Shown here: positions 1-7,203 of the stretch, piece after piece
Layout of the letters: each line of letters opens with the position of its first letter
How positions within the stretch are numbered: the stretch's first letter is position 1
Source of the DNA: an uncultured Prevotellaceae bacterium
Lineage (GTDB): Bacteria; Bacteroidota; Bacteroidia; Bacteroidales; Muribaculaceae
DNA: 9,253 bases
Reading direction: 5' to 3'
Assembly: GCA_945645715.1 (NCBI GenBank)
Contig: CALZFJ010000051.1
Location: forward strand, 1 to 9,253
The notes under the pieces: model-generated
What the model saw: only the letters and a program-made list of their open reading frames with translations
Databases searched by the model: none
Told to the model about the DNA's origin: nothing
Position numbers and translations under genes: made by a program

Positions 1-1
1 C

Positions 2-679
2 TGTCCGGCTCCCGACTTTGCTGAATATGTGAGCGAGCACCCCGGTTACACTGTGATTAGCTATGTGAACACCAGTGCTGCCGTGAAGGCTTACACCGAC
101 ATTGTGGTGACTTCGTCGAATGCCAAGCAGATTGTGGATAGTCTTCCTGCCGATGAGAAAATAATCTTTGGTCCCGACCGCAACCTTGGAAACTACATAA
201 ACTCCGTTACGGGCCGCAATATGCTTCTGTGGGACGGCGCTTGCCATGTGCATGAGCAATTCTCGATTGAGAAGATTCTGGAGCTTAAAAAGCAGCATGG
301 CGATGCACAGGTGCTTGTGCACCCTGAGTGCCGCAAACCGGTGCAGATGGTGGCCGACAAGGTGGGCAGCACACAGGCTCTGCTCAACTATGCTGTGGCG
401 AGCGACTGCCCTACGTTTATTGTAGCCACTGAAAGCGGAATATTGCATGAAATGCAGAAGCGCTGTCCTCAGAAGAAGTTTATTCCTGCTCCTCCCGAAG
501 ATGGCAAATGCTCGTGCAATGAGTGTGCCTTCATGAAGATGGTCACTCTTGAGAAGCTCTACAATTCTCTGCGCTATGAACTGCCCGAAATCAACGTTGA
601 TGAGGCAGTGGCTGAGAAGGCTGTAAAGCCCATTCGCCGAATGCTCAACATTTCGCGCAACCTTGGACTTATCAAGTAG
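2..679 (+). CDS. nadA: Quinolinate synthase NadA, C-terminal part (5' end outside window)
   Basis: NadA is a cytoplasmic [4Fe-4S] enzyme that condenses iminoaspartate (from NadB) with dihydroxyacetone phosphate to give quinolinate in de novo NAD synthesis. The reading frame is open to the left edge and begins with CPAPDFAEY, which matches the middle of the family. A GTG at 29 is internal and should not be taken as the start. About 225 residues are present of a family length near 310-350. Recognisable blocks are YVNTSAAVKA, VVTSSNA, GPDRNLG, the WDGACHVH block whose Cys codon is at 242-244, LVHPEC, VGSTQALL and IVATESGI. Near the C-terminus is a C-x-C-x2-C group with Cys codons at 509, 515 and 524. 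By alignment from memory with E. coli NadA, the Cys at 242 and the last Cys (524) are the second and third cluster ligands; the first lies upstream of the window. No terminator is visible after the TAG. Partners such as nadB or nadC would have to be sought upstream. Confidence 0.96.
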   Translation, partial: CPAPDFAEYVSEHPGYTVISYVNTSAAVKAYTDIVVTSSNAKQIVDSLPADEKIIFGPDRNLGNYINSVTGRNMLLWDGACHVHEQFSIEKILELKKQHGDAQVLVHPECRKPVQMVADKVGSTQALLNYAVASDCPTFIVATESGILHEMQKRCPQKKFIPAPPEDGKCSCNECAFMKMVTLEKLYNSLRYELPEINVDEAVAEKAVKPIRRMLNISRNLGLIK

Positions 680-772
680 TGTGGCCGGTCGAAATTTCTG
701 ATTGTGCATTAAAATAGAATAATAATATAAATTCATGATTTTAGAATAAAATTACAATAATATAATCTTACG
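680..772 (+). promoter_or_regulatory. AT-rich leader between nadA and leuS with a short direct repeat
   Basis: This 93-bp gap holds no gene and no clear terminator hairpin for nadA. From about 700 onward it is very AT-rich, as is usual just upstream of Bacteroidota start codons, and nothing resembling a Shine-Dalgarno site precedes the leuS ATG. The 10-mer AATAATATAA occurs twice (721-730 and 756-765), and TAGAATAA also occurs twice (715-722 and 742-749), so the leader looks like two related copies of one AT-rich unit. A TATAAT-like hexamer lies at 761-766. There is no TAnnTTTG match on the plus strand. The leuS promoter probably lies here, but I cannot place it, and read-through from nadA is also possible. 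Confidence 0.35.
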
Positions 773-3544
773 ATGGAATATAATTATAAAGAAATAGAAC
801 AACGCTGGCAACAGTATTGGAGAGAACACAACACCTACAAGACCGAAATAGATGCTTCGCGCCCTAAATTCTATGTGCTCGATATGTTTCCCTATCCTTC
901 GGGAGCGGGATTGCATGTGGGTCACCCGCTGGGCTACATCGCAAGTGACATATACTCGCGATTCAAGCGTCTGCAAGGCTTCAATGTGCTTCATCCAATG
1001 GGATATGACTCTTATGGATTGCCGGCTGAGCAATATGCCATACAGACCGGGCAGCACCCTGAGGTGACTACCATTAACAATATCAACCGCTATCGCGAAC
1101 AGCTCGATAAGATTGGTTTCTGCTACGACTGGAGCCGCGAAATACGCACTTGCGACCCTAAATACTACAAGTGGACACAGTGGGCTTTTATCAAGATGTT
1201 CAAGAGCTACTACGACACAAAGCTCGACAAGGCTCAGCCTATTGAGAATCTTGTGGCTTACTTTAATGAGCACGGTAATATCGATGCTCCTGCCCACACC
1301 AATGGTTGTGACGACTTCACTGCCGCACAGTGGAATGCAATGACCGAAGTGGAGAAGAATGATATTCTCATGAACTATCGCATTGCATATCTTGGAAACA
1401 CCATGGTAAACTGGTGTCCCAAGCTCGGCACAGTGCTTGCCAATGATGAGGTGAGCGAGGGTGTATCGATTCGTGGTGGCTATCCTGTGGAGCAGAAGGT
1501 GATGTATCAGTGGTGCTTGCGCGTGTCGGCTTATGCCGGACGCTTGCTTCGCGACCTTGAAACTATCGACTGGACCGACTCAATCAAGGAAACGCAGCGC
1601 AACTGGATTGGCTACAGCGAAGGTGCCGAGATGCTCTTCAAGATTGCAGGTAGCGACATCGACCTGAAGATTTTCACCACTCGTGCCGACACTATCTTTG
1701 GAGTTACTTTCATGGTGCTTGCTCCCGAGAGCGAGTATGTGGATTTGGTGGTTACTGAGGAGCAGAAAGCAGACGTAGATGCCTATATCGATGAGGTTAA
1801 GCACAAGACCGAGCGTGAGCGCATGATTGAGAAGAAGGTATCGGGAGTGTTCTCCGGCAGCTATGCCGTTAATCCTGTTACCGGCAAGGAAATTCCTGTA
1901 TATATCAGTGATTATGTGCTTGCCGGCTATGGTACGGGTGCTATCATGGCAGTTCCGGCTCACGATAGCCGTGACTATGCTTTTGCCAAGCACTTCGATT
2001 TGCCTATTATTCCTCTTATCGAGGGTGCCGACGTGAGCGAGGAGAGTTTTGATGCCAAGGAGGGCAAGATGATGAACTCATCAAACGAACGCCTGCAGCT
2101 CAATGGACTCGATGTGAAGGAAGCCATTGCAAAGACAAAGCTTTACATAAAAGAAGCCGGAATAGGTAAAGTGAAGGTTAACTACCGCTTGCGCGACGCT
2201 ATTTTCAGCCGTCAGCGCTATTGGGGCGAGCCGTTCCCTGTTTATTTTGATGATAACAAGCAGCCGCACACTATCGACGAAAGTCAGCTGCCGCTCGAAC
2301 TTCCCGAGGTGGATAAATTTCTTCCTACCGAGAGTGGAGAACCTCCATTGGGACGTGCCAAGAATTGGTGCACTGCCGATGGTCACCCCTACGAACTTTG
2401 CACTATGCCGGGCTTTGCAGGTTCGTCGGCTTATTATCTTCGCTATATGGATCCTCACAACGATGAAGCACTCGTGTCGCGTGAGGCCGATGAATATTGG
2501 CGCAATGTAGATCTCTATGTAGGAGGAACAGAGCACGCTACAGGTCACTTGATCTATAGCCGCTTCTGGAACAAGTTCCTTTATGACTATGGCTATGTGT
2601 GTGAGCCTGAGCCATTCAAGAAGCTCATAAATCAGGGTATGATTCAAGGACGCTCCAACTTTGTATATCGTATAAAGGATACCAACACGTTTGTATCACT
2701 CAATCTCAAGAAGGATTACGACGTTACGCCTATACACGTAGATGTAAACATTGTGAGCAACGATGTTCTTGATATCGACAAGTTCCGCGCATGGCGTCCT
2801 GAGTTCCACGATGCCGAGTTTATTCTTGAGAATGGCAAGTATGTGTGTGGATATGCCATTGAGAAGATGTCGAAGTCGATGTTTAATGTAGTAAATCCCG
2901 ACGATATAGTTGAGCGCTATGGAGCCGATACACTCCGTCTGTATGAAATGTTCCTTGGACCTATCGAGCAGAGCAAGCCATGGGATACTAATGGAATCGA
3001 CGGCGTAAACCGCTTCTTGAAGAAGCTGTGGGGACTTTTCTATAAGGGTGATGATTGTGTAATCACCGATGAAAAGCCGTCGGCAGAGGCACTGAAATCG
3101 CTTCATAAGCTCATCAAGAAAGTGACATTCGACATTGAGCACTTCTCTTACAACACCTCGGTGAGCGCATTCATGATTTGTATCAACGAATTGTCGGCAA
3201 TGAAGTGTACAAGCCGTGAAATCTACAACGATTTGGTTGTGGTGCTTGCTCCGTTTGCACCTCACATTGCCGAGGAACTTTGGCACAAGCTTGGAAATGA
3301 CACCACGGTGTGCGATGCAAAGTGGCCTGAATTTAATGAGGCTTATCTTGTGGAGCAGTCGGTGAAGTATGTAGTGTCGTTTAATGGCAAGCCACGCTTC
3401 AACATTGAGGTAGCTACCGGCACCGACAAGGCTGAGGTGGAACGCTTGGCGCTTACTAACGAGGCTGCCGCCAAGTGGCTCGATGGAAAGACTCCCAAGA
3501 AGGTGATTGTGGTGCCTAACAAGATTGTGAACGTGGTGATTTGA
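773..3544 (+). CDS. leuS: Leucyl-tRNA synthetase LeuRS
   Basis: Cytoplasmic class Ia aminoacyl-tRNA synthetase that charges tRNA-Leu with leucine, using ATP, and removes mischarged products. The protein has 923 residues, normal for Bacteroidota and longer than the roughly 860 of E. coli. The ATP-binding HIGH motif is HVGH at residues 48-51 within YPSGAGLHVGHPLGY, and the KMSKS loop is intact at 698-702. The CP1 editing domain shows the threonine-rich TTRADTIFG at 302-310 and GTGAIMAVPAHDSRDY from 387, whose final Asp (401) corresponds to the conserved editing aspartate. The insertion around residues 155-200 (PIENLVAYFNEHG onward) resembles Bacteroides LeuRS, and the Cys pair of the E. coli zinc knuckle is absent at the equivalent place (SIRGGYPVEQK). 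The anticodon-binding domain covers roughly 740-860 and a small C-terminal domain ends in VVPNKIVNVVI. The start is the ATG at 773, which begins MEYNYKEIEQRWQQYW as expected for the family. The stop TGA shares one base with the next gene's ATG. Confidence 0.98.
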   Translation: MEYNYKEIEQRWQQYWREHNTYKTEIDASRPKFYVLDMFPYPSGAGLHVGHPLGYIASDIYSRFKRLQGFNVLHPMGYDSYGLPAEQYAIQTGQHPEVTTINNINRYREQLDKIGFCYDWSREIRTCDPKYYKWTQWAFIKMFKSYYDTKLDKAQPIENLVAYFNEHGNIDAPAHTNGCDDFTAAQWNAMTEVEKNDILMNYRIAYLGNTMVNWCPKLGTVLANDEVSEGVSIRGGYPVEQKVMYQWCLRVSAYAGRLLRDLETIDWTDSIKETQRNWIGYSEGAEMLFKIAGSDIDLKIFTTRADTIFGVTFMVLAPESEYVDLVVTEEQKADVDAYIDEVKHKTERERMIEKKVSGVFSGSYAVNPVTGKEIPVYISDYVLAGYGTGAIMAVPAHDSRDYAFAKHFDLPIIPLIEGADVSEESFDAKEGKMMNSSNERLQLNGLDVKEAIAKTKLYIKEAGIGKVKVNYRLRDAIFSRQRYWGEPFPVYFDDNKQPHTIDESQLPLELPEVDKFLPTESGEPPLGRAKNWCTADGHPYELCTMPGFAGSSAYYLRYMDPHNDEALVSREADEYWRNVDLYVGGTEHATGHLIYSRFWNKFLYDYGYVCEPEPFKKLINQGMIQGRSNFVYRIKDTNTFVSLNLKKDYDVTPIHVDVNIVSNDVLDIDKFRAWRPEFHDAEFILENGKYVCGYAIEKMSKSMFNVVNPDDIVERYGADTLRLYEMFLGPIEQSKPWDTNGIDGVNRFLKKLWGLFYKGDDCVITDEKPSAEALKSLHKLIKKVTFDIEHFSYNTSVSAFMICINELSAMKCTSREIYNDLVVVLAPFAPHIAEELWHKLGNDTTVCDAKWPEFNEAYLVEQSVKYVVSFNGKPRFNIEVATGTDKAEVERLALTNEAAAKWLDGKTPKKVIVVPNKIVNVVI

Positions 3545-4176
3545 TGAAGTGGTATGTGGTGTGGGTTGGAAACAACCCCGGTATTTACGAAACGTGGGAA
3601 GACTGCAAGCTGCAGGTGGAAAATTTTCCCGGTGCCCGCTACAAGGCTTTCAAGACCCGCGAAGAAGCTGTTATAGCTCTGCGTGGCGACAATGAAAGCG
3701 AGATGGGCATCTTGCGCAGCATTGCCAATGCCAATCGCCACATGGTGAACTATGAGGCTTTTCCCGACATTATTGTGGATAGCATTGCCGTAGATGCCGC
3801 TTGCAGTGGTAATCCTGGGGTGATGGAATATCGTGGTGTGTCGGTACGAACAGGCGAGCAGATTTTCCACAAGGGACCATTTCCTCATGCTACCAACAAT
3901 ATAGGTGAATTTCTTGCCATTGTACACGCTTTGGCATTAATGAAGCAGCAAGGTAATGTATCGATTCCTATCTACAGCGATAGCCGCACAGGCATGGCGT
4001 GGGTGAGAGACAGGGTGTGCAAGTCGAAGCTTGCTCCGTGTGCAAAAAATGCCGAGTTGATGAAAATAGTGCATCGTGCCGAGGCGTGGTTGCAAAGTAA
4101 CACCTACACTAACCGCATCATAAAGTGGAACACCGAGGAGTGGGGAGAAATTCCTGCCGATTTTGGTAGAAAATAG
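3544..4176 (+). CDS. rnhA: Ribonuclease HI with N-terminal viroplasmin/hybrid-binding domain
   Basis: Cuts the RNA strand of RNA-DNA hybrids in the cytoplasm, clearing R-loops and primers. The product is 210 residues. Residues 1 to about 48 (KWYVVWVGNNPGIYETWEDC onward) form the small viroplasmin-type domain that binds hybrids in eukaryotic RNase H1 and many bacterial relatives. The catalytic domain starts near residue 78. All four metal-binding carboxylates are visible: Asp84 (VDAACSGNPG), Glu122 (NNIGEFLAIVHAL), Asp146 (IYSDSR) and Asp206 (EIPADFGRK). Their spacing (38, 24, 60) is almost the same as in Bacillus halodurans RNase H1 (D71, E109, D132, D192), the closest relative I recognise, and the WGEI-ADFGRK ending also matches it. 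An in-frame TTG lies one codon upstream, but the ATG at 3544 is preferred because it overlaps the leuS stop as TGATG, a layout that suggests translational coupling. The gene is followed by a strong hairpin. Some databases would label it only 'ribonuclease H family protein'. Confidence 0.95.
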   Translation: MKWYVVWVGNNPGIYETWEDCKLQVENFPGARYKAFKTREEAVIALRGDNESEMGILRSIANANRHMVNYEAFPDIIVDSIAVDAACSGNPGVMEYRGVSVRTGEQIFHKGPFPHATNNIGEFLAIVHALALMKQQGNVSIPIYSDSRTGMAWVRDRVCKSKLAPCAKNAELMKIVHRAEAWLQSNTYTNRIIKWNTEEWGEIPADFGRK

Positions 4177-4207
4177 AATAAATATCCCTATCCGAAATAG
4201 ATAGAAA

Positions 4208-4249
4208 AGAAAACAGCAGCGTGACCATAGGGTTGCGCTGCTGTTTTCT
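4208..4249. terminator. Bidirectional intrinsic terminator between convergent rnhA and porZ
   Basis: A perfect 14-bp inverted repeat (4208-4221 with 4236-4249, core CAGCAGCG/CGCTGCTG) continues inward through two G-U pairs and three Watson-Crick pairs to the four-base loop ATAG at 4227-4230, giving a 19-bp stem. On the plus strand the GC core is followed by TTTTCT then an AT-rich tail. On the minus strand it is followed by TTTTCTTTTCTAT, a better U-tract. It lies 31 bp after the rnhA stop and 19 bp after the porZ stop, so it can end both transcripts. Confidence 0.9.
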
Positions 4250-4268
4250 ATAACTTATTGGTTTATAA

Positions 4269-6632
4269 TTATTTAATAAAAAGTATTTTTGTAACTACAC
4301 CGTGGCTTGATTCATCTTCATTGCTCGAAGCCAGCACGTAATATACACCCGTCTTCACACGCTCGCCACTCTGGTAGCAGCCGTCCCACGAAGCCATACC
4401 GCCTGTAGATTGAATAGAGCGTATCACGCGACCGCCTGCATCGGCAATTTTCACGAGGGAGTTCTCCATAAGTCCTGTAATTATTATGTCACCGGTGTAA
4501 TCGGGGCGTACAGGGTTGGGATAGGCATATATTTCGCTGTAACTCTCGGCAGCCGGGGCAGCGTCGCTGTAATATTCCACCAATCCGAGTGGAGTGCCTA
4601 TATACACTTCGTTGTTGGTGGGATTGCAGCATAGTGAGATGATATAGTTGCTTGTGAGCGGACTGTTTTCGGTGGTGAAGTGCTTGAGAATCTGTGAGCC
4701 GTCGGCACTCACAAGGTAAAGACCCATATTGCGTGTACCAATCCACTTGCGGTTGGCACCATCAACAGCCAATGCAGTGACTATAGTGCCCGAGAGCAAA
4801 TAGTCGGCATAATTGGTACCATCGTTGCGAGGCACCTTTATGCGGTTGATGCGGAAATTTGAGTCGAATATATTAGAGGGATTGAATTCAATCACTCCGT
4901 TTGAAGTTCCAAGCCACACACGTCCGTTTCTATCCTCGGTGAAGCAATATATCACGTCCCATGTGAACGATTTTTCGTCCTGGTCGATAAAGTCGCCCGT
5001 ACTGAATATAATAGAAGGAATAGAAGAACTTGCCGGGTTCCCTCCATCATTGAATACCAATAGTTGGTTGCAAGCACCGTTCACAATCATTATCTTGATT
5101 TCATCACGCTTGGTGACGAGCATCTTGGTTTTGTGTTGTGCTATTGTATTCATGTCCACGTTAAGAAGGACCCAGTCGTCGATAGAAGGCATACCTTGCT
5201 GTTTTTCACGAGGCAAGGTATAGGTGGCTTGTCCGCTGTTTACCTTATGTGCCCACAGAGTCTTTTTGCTGTCGAAATAGAGGCAATTCACAGTAGCAGC
5301 CCAATTTTGGAGGAAAGGAGAGTTGGTCCAGTCATATTTAGCCACCACTTCTTTTCCCTTGATTTTCAGCATACCTTCAAATCGAGTACCTATATAGTAA
5401 GTTTCAGGATCATCTGGGTCAAATACAGGTGAATAAATACCTCTAAGCTTGCCATCGGGGTAAGTGCCGATGGTGGGAATGCTGTCGGGCATCATGTCAG
5501 TCCAGAATCCGTTTTCGAGTGTATTGATGTGGGCAAGGCTTACGTTGTCATCCCAATAGTAATTTGCTCCGCAATCCATTACATAGAGCTTATTTAGAGG
5601 CTCGTTGAAGCACAGGTTATATGGAAATAACACTGTAGAGGAATTATACTTGAAATAGTCGGCATAGATGGTGCTTACTTCACCGTTTTCGAGCTTCAGG
5701 TGTCGCACGCCCTTTGAAGAGAGTTCCCACAGCGAGCCATCATTTTCGGCGGTTGTTACGATAGATGCACTCATTTCGCTTGGCAGTTCAGTAATCACGC
5801 CGTTCAAGCCTTCGCTATCAAATGTTACTATCTTTGAGGGTCTATATTTTGAAGTACCCATAAACCCTGTGGGAGTTTTTGCAAGCATATTTATAGAGGC
5901 TTGAGCAGCCACAGATTTCGATTTCACACCCGATGAATCGAATGTATATCGATAAATCCAGCCCTCATCGAGCAGAATGGTCGAGTCATTGATATTAAAG
6001 AATCGTGCATTTGCCTGCACGTGGAATTTTGTAAATGTGCTTGGTGAGTGCATGGCAAGCGATTTTGGCGACATAAAGGCACCATCGGCTTTACCAATGA
6101 TGATAAAGTCGGATACTTCGGTAATCGAAGTGATATTTTCTCCAAAGTTTTGCGACTCTATCACTTCAAAATCCTTGTTGGCATTAAGTATTGCAAAGCC
6201 AAAACCGGTGGCTAAATACACCTTGTTGTCTTTGAAGTTGATATAGTTTATGGTTTTAGGGTCGATATCGGCTTTTGAAATGTCGGGTGCATTGATAACA
6301 GTGCCATCAGAGGTAATAACGTCGATATTTCCCGATTCATACACTACCACGAGATAACGTGCATCATAGTTATAGAAAATATTGCTCACATTCACATCGT
6401 TGAGCTTGTTGTTGCGCGACAGATAGTGGTTTTCATCGGCTTTTTTGTCGTAGTAGAACAGGTTGCCGTCGGCAAGATAGTATATCAAGTCGCCGGTATC
6501 GATAATATTGATGATATTTTCGGCAAATACAGGGTGAATTACCCAATTTCCCACACCTGTCTGAGCCGACACACTCAGTGCCGCCACAGCAAGCATAATC
6601 ATTATAGTGAATTTTCGCAATAGAGTGGTCAT
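4269..6632 (-). CDS. porZ: PorZ-like type IX secretion system surface protein (beta-propeller)
   Basis: In Porphyromonas gingivalis PorZ is a surface protein of the T9SS attachment complex that binds anionic LPS and helps anchor cargo; it has two beta-propellers and a C-terminal beta-sandwich. The protein here is 787 residues, close to the 776 I recall for P. gingivalis PorZ. From ATG 6632 it starts with a signal peptide (MTTLLRK, hydrophobic FTIMIMLAVAALSV, likely cleavage after SVSA). The N-terminal region after it, WVIHPVFAENIINI, DGNLFYYD, and LVVVYESGNIDVI following the NNKLNDVNVSNI stretch, matches the PorZ family as I remember it. Propeller-type repeats appear near residues 571 (VWLGTSNG), 628 (KWIGTRNMGLYLV) and 675 (VYIGTPLGLVEY). 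The last 86 residues, from YPNPVRPDYTG to KILFIK, resemble a T9SS C-terminal sorting domain, including WDG and RVKTGVYYV. A GTG 42 bp upstream (6674) would add 14 residues before the signal peptide and is less likely. The alternative is a generic two-component-regulator-type propeller protein with a sorting domain. Confidence 0.75.
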   Translation of the reverse strand: MTTLLRKFTIMIMLAVAALSVSAQTGVGNWVIHPVFAENIINIIDTGDLIYYLADGNLFYYDKKADENHYLSRNNKLNDVNVSNIFYNYDARYLVVVYESGNIDVITSDGTVINAPDISKADIDPKTINYINFKDNKVYLATGFGFAILNANKDFEVIESQNFGENITSITEVSDFIIIGKADGAFMSPKSLAMHSPSTFTKFHVQANARFFNINDSTILLDEGWIYRYTFDSSGVKSKSVAAQASINMLAKTPTGFMGTSKYRPSKIVTFDSEGLNGVITELPSEMSASIVTTAENDGSLWELSSKGVRHLKLENGEVSTIYADYFKYNSSTVLFPYNLCFNEPLNKLYVMDCGANYYWDDNVSLAHINTLENGFWTDMMPDSIPTIGTYPDGKLRGIYSPVFDPDDPETYYIGTRFEGMLKIKGKEVVAKYDWTNSPFLQNWAATVNCLYFDSKKTLWAHKVNSGQATYTLPREKQQGMPSIDDWVLLNVDMNTIAQHKTKMLVTKRDEIKIMIVNGACNQLLVFNDGGNPASSSIPSIIFSTGDFIDQDEKSFTWDVIYCFTEDRNGRVWLGTSNGVIEFNPSNIFDSNFRINRIKVPRNDGTNYADYLLSGTIVTALAVDGANRKWIGTRNMGLYLVSADGSQILKHFTTENSPLTSNYIISLCCNPTNNEVYIGTPLGLVEYYSDAAPAAESYSEIYAYPNPVRPDYTGDIIITGLMENSLVKIADAGGRVIRSIQSTGGMASWDGCYQSGERVKTGVYYVLASSNEDESSHGVVTKILFIK

Positions 6633-6704
6633 ATTTTTTATAAGCTTTTTTATAAATAACGCATTAGTTGCCACTTAATTGTGTGAACATCTTAAAACTG
6701 GCTG

Positions 6705-6712
6705 CAAACTTA
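6705..6712 (-). promoter_or_regulatory. Candidate Bacteroidota -7 element (TAAGTTTG) upstream of porZ
   Basis: Reading the minus strand, TAAGTTTG matches the Bacteroidota sigma-ABfr -7 consensus TAnnTTTG exactly. Its TAA is also the stop codon of the upstream 157-residue gene. A transcript from here would begin around 6698, leaving a leader of about 65 bases before the ATG at 6632. No good -33 TTTG sits at the usual spacing; a TTTG lies only 8 bases upstream of the element. It may be a weak internal promoter or a chance match. Confidence 0.35.
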
Positions 6713-7183
6713 CAGTTGCAAACGTGTGGTGGTGTTGAAGCGGTCGCGATTCAATATCACATCTACACCCCACAGTCCTGAGTCGGGTACTTCGTAGCGC
6801 AGGTGGTAGCGTGCGGCCTTGATGCAGTCGATGCGCACGCTTATGTCGTAGCCGGCGAGAGGTGCCATAGGATTGTTCACAGTGTGCTTTTCGGTGAGTG
6901 TAAGCTTGTCATCTACGATATCGGCATTGATATATGCCGTAGATCCTTCGGGCAATGGTGCGCCGCGACGTCTCACAAGCAGTGTGAAATCGTCGAGTGA
7001 TTCTATTTCGAGCATTTTTCCATCGGCATGGGCATCGGTGGTAAAATCCACCGATGCGGCATATATGTAGGTCATTGCCGGTGAGCGACGTGAGGGATTG
7101 AAGATAAACCCCACAATGAGTATTGCCACCGTCACGGCAATGGTGTAAAATTCTACCGATGTGAAAATGTTGAGAAAAATCAT
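6710..7183 (-). CDS. Small membrane-anchored protein of unknown function
   Basis: I do not recognise this 157-residue protein. It has one predicted membrane segment near the N-terminus (about residues 12-28, FYTIAVTVAILIVGFIF) followed by NPSRRS, then a soluble domain of about 125 residues with alternating hydrophobic and polar residues (DDFTLLVRRRG, STAYINADIVDDKLTLTEKH, GYDISVRIDCIKAARYHLRYEV, WGVDVILNRD), which suggests a mostly beta fold. There is no lipobox and no cleavable signal peptide. Only an acidic residue precedes the helix, while two arginines follow it, so by the positive-inside rule the soluble domain may face the cytoplasm; this is weak evidence. The ATG at 7183 lies 20 bp after the acyltransferase stop and the sequence before it is AT-rich. 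It sits between that gene and porZ on the same strand, so it is probably co-transcribed and may act at the envelope. Coding is supported by the tight packing and by the absence of any better frame. Confidence 0.8.
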   Translation of the reverse strand: MIFLNIFTSVEFYTIAVTVAILIVGFIFNPSRRSPAMTYIYAASVDFTTDAHADGKMLEIESLDDFTLLVRRRGAPLPEGSTAYINADIVDDKLTLTEKHTVNNPMAPLAGYDISVRIDCIKAARYHLRYEVPDSGLWGVDVILNRDRFNTTTRLQL

Positions 7184-7203
7184 GAATAAAAAGCTTGATA
7201 GAG

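Noticed and set aside
29..31. GTG as a possible start of nadA
   Set aside because: The frame is open to the left edge and the residues before the GTG (CPAPDFAEY) already match NadA, so the gene is cut by the window and does not start there.
752..1297. Minus-strand open frame of 181 codons opposite leuS
   Set aside because: It lies entirely antisense to an unambiguous leuS, resembles no family, and would start and end without plausible signals. It is a by-product of leuS codon use.
2081..3927. Three further minus-strand open frames of 188, 196 and 194 codons opposite leuS and rnhA
   Set aside because: All are antisense to well-identified genes with intact motifs. The sequences are Cys- and His-rich, low-coherence translations typical of a non-coding frame.
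6633..7200. AAGCTT found shortly before two starts, porZ (6643-6648) and the 157-residue gene (7191-7196)
   Set aside because: A six-base palindrome in two AT-rich leaders is easily due to chance, and the flanks do not align further. It was not taken as an operator.
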